DNA of 11,040 nucleotides. It comes from Chloroflexota bacterium. GTDB taxonomy: Bacteria > Chloroflexota > FW602-bin22 > JAMCYS01. The stretch is taken from assembly GCA_021847625.1 (NCBI GenBank), contig JAJZQK010000054.1, positions 1 through 11,040 on the forward strand. The letters run 5' to 3'. Position numbers and translations under genes: made by a program. Shown piece after piece: positions 5,739 to 11,040 of the stretch. Numbering within the stretch: the stretch's first letter is position 1; each line of letters opens with the position of its first letter. Below the pieces are notes generated by a model that saw only the letters and a program-made list of their open reading frames with translations, was not told the origin of the DNA and searched no databases.

Positions 5739-5856
5739 ATGGCAAGGGTGCGGGCAACGGTGCAGTAGCCCCTTGCGATTGGCGACGAGCAGCCGATGGC
5801 GATTGGGTCGGAACCATTTGCCGATGTAACGATATGTGGAGGACAGGAGCACAGGA

Positions 5857-6789
5857 ATGGCCGAGATAGCCATCAGAACGAACACCCTCACGCGCCTGTT
5901 CGGCGCGAACCGGGCAGTGGACAACATCTCTATGGAGGTGCCCTCGGGTATAGTCTTCGGCTTTCTGGGGCCCAACGGCTCTGGCAAGACGACGATGATT
6001 CGCCTGCTGCTCGGGCTGCTGGAGCCGACGCAGGGCCAAGCGGAGGTGTTAGGGTTCGATACCCGCAAGCAGGCGGACGCGATTCGCGAGCGCACGGGGG
6101 CACTCCTCGAGCACCCCGGCCTGTACGAGCGCCTCAGCGCCGAGGATAATCTGGAGTTCTACGGGCGGGTCTGGCACATGCCCTCTGCCGAACGGAGGGC
6201 CCGCATCAAGGAGTTGTTCAACCACCTGGGCCTCTGGGAGCGCCGCCGCGACCAGGTCGGCACCTGGAGCCGGGGCATGAAGCAGAAGCTGGCGGTGGTG
6301 CGGGTGCTACTGCACCGCCCCTCGCTCGTCTTCCTTGACGAGCCGACGGCGGGACTCGACCCGGTGGCGGCCGCCGCCCTGCGCGACGACCTCGAGAATC
6401 TGGTCGCCCGGGAGGGGACGACGGTCTTCCTCACCACGCACAACCTCAGCGAGGCCGAGAAGCTGTGCGGCCGGGTCGGCGTCATCCGGGAAGGGCGGCT
6501 GCTCGCGGTAGGCCATCCGGACGAACTGCGGGCGCGCACGGGCACGGCGCGGGCCGAGGTCGTCGGCCGTGGCTTCGGCGAGGACATCCTCGCCCGCCTG
6601 CGGGCCCGGCCGGAGGTGGCGGCGGCCGAGATCAAGAACGGACGCCTGGTCATAGATCTGCGCGAGGAGACCGACATCGCGCCGTTGGTGAGCCTGCTCG
6701 TGGCTGCCGGGGCGGAGGTGGAGGAAGTTCACAAAGGGACGGCGAGCCTGGAGGAGGCTTTCCTGCAGATGATGGAGGAAGACAAATGA
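5857..6789 (+). CDS. ABC-2 exporter ATP-binding subunit
   Basis: This 310-residue protein is the ATPase of an ABC exporter, in the DrrA/NatA-like (CcmA/DUF4162) group. Walker A is GPNGSGKTT (38-46), the signature loop WSRGMKQKL (137-145), Walker B LVFLDEP (157-163) with AGLDP D-loop (165-169), and the switch histidine is H195 (LTTHN). The Q-loop position carries ALLEHPGLYERLSAEDNL, with E85 where Gln is usual; this variant is common in the subfamily. The C-terminal part (about 225-310) is the extension these ATPases carry. ATG 5857 is chosen because AGGAG (5845-5849) is 7 bases upstream; the in-frame GTG at 5836 lacks a site. The permease gene overlaps it by ATGA. The substrate is unknown, with drug, lipid, peptide or sodium export all possible. 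Confidence 0.95.
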   Translation: MAEIAIRTNTLTRLFGANRAVDNISMEVPSGIVFGFLGPNGSGKTTMIRLLLGLLEPTQGQAEVLGFDTRKQADAIRERTGALLEHPGLYERLSAEDNLEFYGRVWHMPSAERRARIKELFNHLGLWERRRDQVGTWSRGMKQKLAVVRVLLHRPSLVFLDEPTAGLDPVAAAALRDDLENLVAREGTTVFLTTHNLSEAEKLCGRVGVIREGRLLAVGHPDELRARTGTARAEVVGRGFGEDILARLRARPEVAAAEIKNGRLVIDLREETDIAPLVSLLVAAGAEVEEVHKGTASLEEAFLQMMEEDK

Positions 6790-7529
6790 TCGGCGATATC
6801 TGGACCGTGGCCTGGAAGGAATGGAAGCACCTCTTTGCGCAGGGCGGCCGGCGCGGCGGCTTGTTGAGCATGTTGGTTTTCGTGGGCGTCTTCGGCGTCT
6901 TCCTGCCACTGCAGACGGGGCGTGATTGGGTGGCGTCGCCGCTGGGCCTCGTCTACTGGGCCTGGGTGCCGCTCTTCCTCGTGATTGGCCTCATCGCCGA
7001 CGCCTTTGCCGGCGAGCGCGAGCGCCACACCCTGGAGACGCTGTTGGCCAGCCGCCTATCCGACAAGGCGATTCTCTTCGGCAAGGTGGTTGCCGCCATG
7101 GGCTACGGCTGGGGGATGGCCCTGGCCGGCCTGATCTTGTCGTTGATTACCGTGAACGTAGCCTACGCGGGTGGCGGGCTGCTGCTCTATTCGCCCGAAG
7201 TAGCCGTGGCGGCAGTGGTTCTGAGCCTGCTGACGGCGGGCCTAGCCGCCGGCGCTGGCGTGCTGGTGTCGCTGCGCGCGGCGACGGTGAGGCAGGCGAC
7301 CCAGACCATGAGCATCGCCACGATGTTGCTGCTGTTCGTGCCCGTCTTCGGCATCCAGGCCCTGCCCCAAGATGTACAGCTGCGGCTGGTGCAGACGGTG
7401 ATGGGCGTAGGGACGGGCAGCATCTGGCTCTTGATCCTGGGGGCGAGCGCGGTACTGATCGTGATCGACGCGGCGCTCCTGGCCGCGTCGGTGGCCCGCT
7501 TCAAGCGCGCCCAGCTCATCCTCGACTGA
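6786..7529 (+). CDS. ABC-2 exporter permease subunit
   Basis: This 247-residue membrane protein of the ABC-2 type partners the ATPase just upstream. Its ATG overlaps the ATPase stop (ATGA, 6786-6789), so the subunits are coupled in translation. About six membrane segments can be seen, near residues 25-42, 53-73, 101-124, 138-163, 177-193 and 210-236. The cytoplasmic motif FAGERERHTLETLLASRLSD (75-93) between segments 2 and 3 is the typical ABC-2 coupling region, where ERE..TLE.LL touches the ATPase. A longer frame upstream lies inside the ATPase gene and is not used. The complex probably needs two copies of each subunit. Confidence 0.93.
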   Translation: MIGDIWTVAWKEWKHLFAQGGRRGGLLSMLVFVGVFGVFLPLQTGRDWVASPLGLVYWAWVPLFLVIGLIADAFAGERERHTLETLLASRLSDKAILFGKVVAAMGYGWGMALAGLILSLITVNVAYAGGGLLLYSPEVAVAAVVLSLLTAGLAAGAGVLVSLRAATVRQATQTMSIATMLLLFVPVFGIQALPQDVQLRLVQTVMGVGTGSIWLLILGASAVLIVIDAALLAASVARFKRAQLILD

Positions 7530-7532
7530 GGA

Positions 7533-7546
7533 AGTGATGAGTGATG
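7533..7546 (+). repeat. Two tandem AGTGATG heptamers after the permease gene
   Basis: AGTGATGAGTGATG begins 4 bases after the permease stop codon. The same heptamer occurs in three tandem copies at 5588-5608, before the ABC ATPase gene. Confidence 0.85.
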
Positions 7547-7637
7547 GCACCTCGCGCCCATCGCTCTGAGGTCTGAGAATGGGGCAGGCCCGTACCATGC
7601 GGTCTGCCGCCAGGGGATGAACCCCGCTGTATATGCA

Positions 7638-7693
7638 ACGAAGCCCGCCCGGGGGAGGGCTCCCCGTCCCCAGCCCGCCGCGGCGGGCTTTGT
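7638..7693 (+). terminator. Nested hairpin terminator of the ABC operon
   Basis: The inner 18-base perfect palindrome AGCCCGCCGCGGCGGGCT (7672-7689) runs into TTTGT. An outer stem can also form between 7638-7649 and 7682-7693 (11 of 12 bases), enclosing a second GC-rich hairpin. It lies about 110-160 bases past the permease stop. The exit GGGCTTTGT matches the terminators near 3832-3938. Confidence 0.6.
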
Positions 7694-7698
7694 GCTAT

Positions 7699-7725
7699 GA
7701 GCCCGGCGTATTCATGCCCGGGCTC
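7699..7725. repeat. Inverted repeat GAGCCCGG/CCGGGCTC
   Basis: A perfect 8-base stem (7699-7706, 7718-7725) with an 11-base loop, right after the terminator hairpin. Confidence 0.6.
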
Positions 7726-7783
7726 TCGCCCAGGCGTGCCTCTCCACGGCCGTCTCTCCTGCGGACAGGCGGCAGAGCGAGGG

Positions 7784-7836
7784 TTCCCTCTCCCTGGAAG
7801 GGAGAGGGAAAGGGTGAGGGTCGCCCTCTGGGCGAC
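7784..7836. repeat. Two adjacent hairpins of a dispersed repeat
   Basis: TTCCCTCTCCC and GGGAGAGGGAA form an 11-base perfect stem around TGGAA (7784-7810). The next hairpin is GTCGCCC-TCT-GGGCGAC (7820-7836). Bases 7804-7820 match 4054-4070 exactly as reverse complement, showing that the element recurs in the window. Confidence 0.75.
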
Positions 7837-7891
7837 TGTGCCTGAGGCGGACTCGCCCCTATGAATGGACAGACGGACCGCCGCCAAGCCG

Positions 7892-7920
7892 GATGGATCC
7901 CCGCTTGCGCGGGGATGACA
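7892..7920. repeat. Dispersed palindrome of the CATCCCCGC/GCGGGGATG type
   Basis: ATCCCCGC-TTGC-GCGGGGAT (7897-7916), flanked by GATGG and GACA, is a perfect 8-base stem. Its minus-strand reading gives the VIPAQAGIH pattern that is seen in many genomes carrying related REP-like palindromes. A diverged relative lies at 5722-5740. Confidence 0.8.
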
Positions 7921-7978
7921 GGGGCCGGTCCCATGCGACGACCCTACGCCAAAGGGCGCAGGCGCAGCCAGGCACGAG

Positions 7979-8016
7979 GGCGACCGTCCCGCGTTGCGGG
8001 ACTCCCTTCGGTCGCC
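7979..8016. repeat. Nested inverted repeat GGCGACCG/CGGTCGCC
   Basis: The outer stem GGCGACCG (7979-7986) and CGGTCGCC (8009-8016) encloses the inner hairpin TCCCGC-GTT-GCGGGA (7987-8001). GCCCCTACG follows, like the CGTAGGGG start of the 5649-5675 element, so the two may be one repeat family. Confidence 0.65.
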
Positions 8017-8094
8017 GGTAGCCCCTACGGCTTGGCGCATGCTCGTACGAACGCTCGGATGGCGGCACGTCGGGCCGCGTCTGGGCAAGGAAAC

Positions 8095-8120
8095 GCGGGG
8101 ACGCGCGCTGGCGCCCCCGC
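8095..8120 (-). terminator. Possible groEL terminator
   Basis: GCGGGGACGC and GCGCCCCCGC form a stem with 9 of 10 pairs and a 6-base loop, 34 bases past the groEL stop. On the minus strand it is followed by GTTTCCTT, only a short T-rich run, so it is a modest candidate. Confidence 0.45.
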
Positions 8121-8153
8121 GACGTGGGGTAGACCCTGTTAGTATTCGAGCTC

Positions 8154-9779
<1,626 letters not shown>

Positions 9780-9818
9780 TTCTCATATACCTCCTAGGCG
9801 TTCGCTGCGTGGTTGCCC

Positions 9819-10115
9819 TTACGAGGGCATGATGGCCAGAATGTCGGATTCGCGTAAGATGAGATGATCCTCACCGTCGAGTTTGACCTCGGTGCCTGCG
9901 TACTTGGAGTAGAGAACGGAGTCGCCGACCTTCACCTCCATGGGAACGCGATCGCCGGACTCCAGCAACCGTCCGGTGCCGATGGCGACGACCGAGCCTT
10001 CCATGGGCTTCTCCTTGGCGGTGTCGGGCAGAACAATGCCACTCTTGGTTGTCTCTTCGCGGGCCTTGGGCCTTACCAGCACCCGATCCCCCAGCGGCCG
10101 CACGTTCGTGGCCAT
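9819..10115 (-). CDS. groES: Co-chaperonin GroES (Hsp10)
   Basis: This 98-residue protein is the heptameric lid of the GroEL cage. The start [33 protein letters not shown] (about 5-37) contains the Cpn10 signature and the mobile loop that docks on GroEL (SGIVLPD). It continues with [10 protein letters not shown] and [35 protein letters not shown], the normal ending. The ATG (10113-10115) has AGGAGGT 10 bases upstream, and that site contains the stop codon of the Cys-rich gene before it. groEL follows after 39 bases, so the order groES-groEL is canonical. Confidence 0.99.
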   Translation of the reverse strand: MATNVRPLGDRVLVRPKAREETTKSGIVLPDTAKEKPMEGSVVAIGTGRLLESGDRVPMEVKVGDSVLYSKYAGTEVKLDGEDHLILRESDILAIMPS

Positions 10116-10123
10116 AACTCTTG

Positions 10124-10348
10124 CTACCTCCTGCGATATCTTGGCGTCGTTGCGTTGCCGCGCCTAGCTGGCGGGCCTTCGATCACGATTGGTTCTTTGG
10201 GAAGATTCCCGTAGTCGCACATGCATGGGCCTCCCCGTGCGCAGCCACTGCAGCAGTAGTACTCGCCGCCCATGATGGTGGGTCCCCACTCGATCTCGAT
10301 GTAGCAGTTGGCGCAGCGCGGAAGCGATGGCTTCTTCTCTTTGCCCAT
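10124..10348 (-). CDS. Small Cys-rich metallothionein-like protein, first gene of the groESL operon
   Basis: This 74-residue protein has seven cysteines in its first 45 residues: C12-x2-C15, then C32, C33 and C36 (YYCCSGC), and C42-x-C44 (GPCMCDY). The segment [16 protein letters not shown] resembles the core of bacterial metallothioneins of the SmtA type (YYCC-x2-CA...C-x-C), so zinc or another soft metal is probably bound. Residues 57-74 are a Pro/Arg-rich tail without cysteine. The start is ATG 10346-10348. The frame is open upstream to 10546, but that part crosses the promoter region and lacks Cys or conserved sequence. The SD site is weak (GGGG, about 9 bases upstream). The TAG (10124-10126) lies inside the groES ribosome site AGGAGGTAG, so groES translation may be coupled to it. 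Alternatives are a zinc-ribbon protein or redox sensor. Confidence 0.75.
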   Translation of the reverse strand: MGKEKKPSLPRCANCYIEIEWGPTIMGGEYYCCSGCARGGPCMCDYGNLPKEPIVIEGPPARRGNATTPRYRRR

Positions 10349-10419
10349 GGCGGCGACCCCAAGGTTTGTTTCCCAGCCCCAAGCAGGCGTCGGCATCCGT
10401 TCGACGCTATCTGCCGTGA

Positions 10420-10442
10420 AGTATAGGGCGGCCCCCGTTAGA
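10420..10442 (-). promoter_or_regulatory. Putative heat-shock promoter of the Cys-rich/groES/groEL operon
   Basis: On the minus strand TATACT (10425-10420) is a good -10 box. There is no TTGACA-like -35; TCTAAC (10442-10437) stands 11 bases upstream instead. Transcription would begin near 10413, about 65 bases before the ATG. The layout mirrors that before hsp20. Confidence 0.5.
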
Positions 10443-10562
10443 GAGGCGTTAGACTCGTGCAAGATTCGTGTTAGAACTCGCCGCCAACCGGAGAGGTCGC
10501 CCGGCGCTCCACCCGCCTTCCGCTCTGACACGGTTCTAACCGCCATCTTATGCCCCTCTAAC
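10437..10562. repeat. Five phased GTTAGA sites between two divergent chaperone operons
   Basis: GTTAGA lies on the plus strand at 10437, 10448 and 10470; its complement TCTAAC lies at 10535 and 10557. Spacings within the arms are 11, 22 and 22 bases, about one and two helical turns, and the two arms are inverted. The copies 10470 and 10535 extend to GTTAGAAC. TTAGAACTC (10471-10479) is one base from the left half of CIRCE (TTAGCACTC), but no CIRCE-like inverted partner exists. A dimeric or oligomeric heat-shock regulator is the simplest reading. Confidence 0.65.
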
Positions 10563-10578
10563 AGCGCCGGAGTATATT
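10557..10578 (+). promoter_or_regulatory. Putative heat-shock promoter of hsp20
   Basis: TATATT (10573-10578) is a fair -10 box, and TCTAAC (10557-10562) stands 10 bases upstream. No TTGACA-like -35 is seen. Transcription would start near 10585, about 23 bases before the ATG. A small inverted repeat TTTGT-AAGC-ACAAA (10577-10590) overlaps the expected start point. Confidence 0.5.
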
Positions 10579-10607
10579 TGTAAGCACAAACCTATGAGGA
10601 GGTTTCT

Positions 10608-11039
10608 ATGAGCATCCGACGTTGGGAACCGTTCAGCGAATTGATGTCCCTGCGAAGCGCCATGGATCGAATGTTCGAGGAGAGGTTCGGCCTGCCCGGC
10701 GATTGGCGGGGCACAGGCTCCCTGGCGGTGGACGTCTATCAGACCGACAAGGACGTCATCGTCGAGGCCTCCATCGCCGGCGTGAAGCCGGAGGACATCG
10801 ACATCAGCATCACGGGCGACACCCTGACCATCAAGGGGGAGAGCAAGCAAGAGGAGAAGATAGAGCGGGAGAACTACTTCTTCAACGAGCGCCGCTACGG
10901 CACCTTCAGCCGCACGATAACCCTGCCGATGCCGGTGGAGAGCGACAAGGCAGACGCCAAGTTCGAGAACGGCGTCTTGAAGCTGACGTTGCCCAAGGCG
11001 GAGCAGGCGAAGGCAAAGAAGATCACCGTCAAGTCGTGA
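10608..11039 (+). CDS. Small heat-shock protein, Hsp20/alpha-crystallin family
   Basis: This 143-residue ATP-independent holdase oligomer binds unfolding proteins in the cytoplasm. The N-terminal arm (1-37) has WEPFSELMSLRSAMDRMFEE, typical of bacterial class A Hsp20. The alpha-crystallin domain runs from about 38 to 131 with VDVYQTDKDVIVEASIAGVK, DIDISITGDTLTIKGE, YGTFSRTITLPMPV and the hallmark FENGVLKLTLPK (119-130). The C-terminal tail ends ITVKS, an I-x-V form of the I-x-I motif that docks subunits. AGGAGG (10597-10602) is 5 bases before the ATG. It is divergent from the groESL operon and shares the GTTAGA region, consistent with joint heat-shock control. Confidence 0.97.
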   Translation: MSIRRWEPFSELMSLRSAMDRMFEERFGLPGDWRGTGSLAVDVYQTDKDVIVEASIAGVKPEDIDISITGDTLTIKGESKQEEKIERENYFFNERRYGTFSRTITLPMPVESDKADAKFENGVLKLTLPKAEQAKAKKITVKS

Positions 11040-11040
11040 G

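Larger units (their letters stand above)
5508..5856. other. 349-base spacer of inverted repeats before the ABC genes
   Basis: No gene is supported here. It holds an inverted repeat GGCCTTG/CAAGGCC (5529-5535, 5545-5551), three heptamers (5588-5608) and three hairpins (5654-5738). The last 100 bases before the ABC start show no convincing promoter; TTGGGT at 5803-5808 has no good -10. Whether the ABC genes are reached from the 4982 promoter cannot be decided from sequence. Confidence 0.7.
7530..8153. other. 624-base non-coding region filled with inverted repeats
   Basis: No protein or RNA gene is supported. ORFs here come from repeats; one minus-strand reading includes the VIPAQAGIH pattern, a well-known spurious translation of dispersed palindromes. 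From left to right it holds the AGTGATG pair, a terminator hairpin, and at least five more inverted repeats, then a spacer and a possible groEL terminator. The 8017-8094 part shows nothing I can name. Confidence 0.8.

Noticed and set aside
6465..7537. A 354-residue ORF starting inside the ATPase gene and a 203-residue ORF over the permease
   Set aside because: The first is the permease frame extended backward over the ATPase coding region; the second is a shifted frame of the permease with Arg/Gly-rich translation.
7516..8142. ORFs of 60-190 residues in the region after the permease
   Set aside because: They are translations of dispersed palindromes, including the VIPAQAGIH and HPRASGDP patterns known from spurious ORFs, and have no ribosome sites.
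7533..8153. A CRISPR array or phage attachment site in the repeat-rich region
   Set aside because: The repeats are different palindromes without regular spacers, and no tRNA gene, integrase or cas gene is present.
10437..10490. A CIRCE (HrcA) operator upstream of the groESL operon
   Set aside because: TTAGAACTC and TTAGACTC resemble one CIRCE half, but no GAGTGCTAA partner lies at 9-base spacing, so it is not a true CIRCE element.
10349..10546. Upstream extension of the Cys-rich ORF to a 140-residue protein
   Set aside because: The extension crosses the divergent promoter region with the GTTAGA sites and -10 box, and shows no conserved motif.

Overview
The window is GC-rich bacterial chromosome (about 60-65% G+C by eye) with strong Shine-Dalgarno sites and ordinary bacterial promoters. 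The best taxonomic guess is Chloroflexota or a nearby deep-branching lineage. This is inferred from the Thr-Pro-rich lipoprotein, the PspC protein with a LiaF-like tail, the winged-helix/ABC pair, the stand-alone YedF-like DsrE domain and a GroEL without a Gly-Gly-Met tail. No rRNA, tRNA, CRISPR array, transposase or phage gene was seen.

Layout, left to right. (1) 1-1063 (-): N-terminal 354 codons of methionyl-tRNA synthetase, running off the left edge. (2) 1262-2567 (+): a metallo-beta-lactamase-fold hydrolase and a GNAT acetyltransferase 4 bases apart, with a good promoter, closed by a hairpin. (3) 2628-3172 (-): a PspC-domain membrane protein whose C-terminal tail is cut off by an apparent one-base deletion. 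(4) 3434-3793 (+): a small DsrE/YedF-like protein. (5) 4083-4835 (-): a LolA-like lipoprotein with a long Thr-Pro linker. (6) 4982-7529 (+): a near-consensus promoter, a 30-codon coupled ORF, a winged-helix regulator, then (after 349 bases of hairpin repeats) an ABC-2 exporter ATPase and permease overlapping by ATGA. (7) 7530-8153: 624 bases without a gene, packed with inverted repeats of dispersed type. (8) 8154-10348 (-): a heat-shock operon reading Cys-rich metallothionein-like protein, groES, groEL. (9) 10608-11039 (+): an Hsp20 small heat-shock protein, divergent from that operon.

The most interesting part is the right end. The 259 bases between the Cys-rich/groES/groEL operon and hsp20 hold five copies of the hexamer GTTAGA/TCTAAC, spaced 11, 22 and 22 bases apart within each arm and oriented inversely. 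In each arm a TCTAAC lies 10-11 bases upstream of a TATA(C/T)T -10 box. This looks like one regulator's sites serving two divergent chaperone promoters, and it is not a canonical CIRCE element. A 74-residue Cys-rich, probably metal-binding protein is the first gene of the chaperonin operon, and its stop codon lies inside the groES ribosome binding site. Other items to check are the PspC frameshift, the coupled small ORF before the winged-helix gene, and heptamer repeats flanking the ABC genes.
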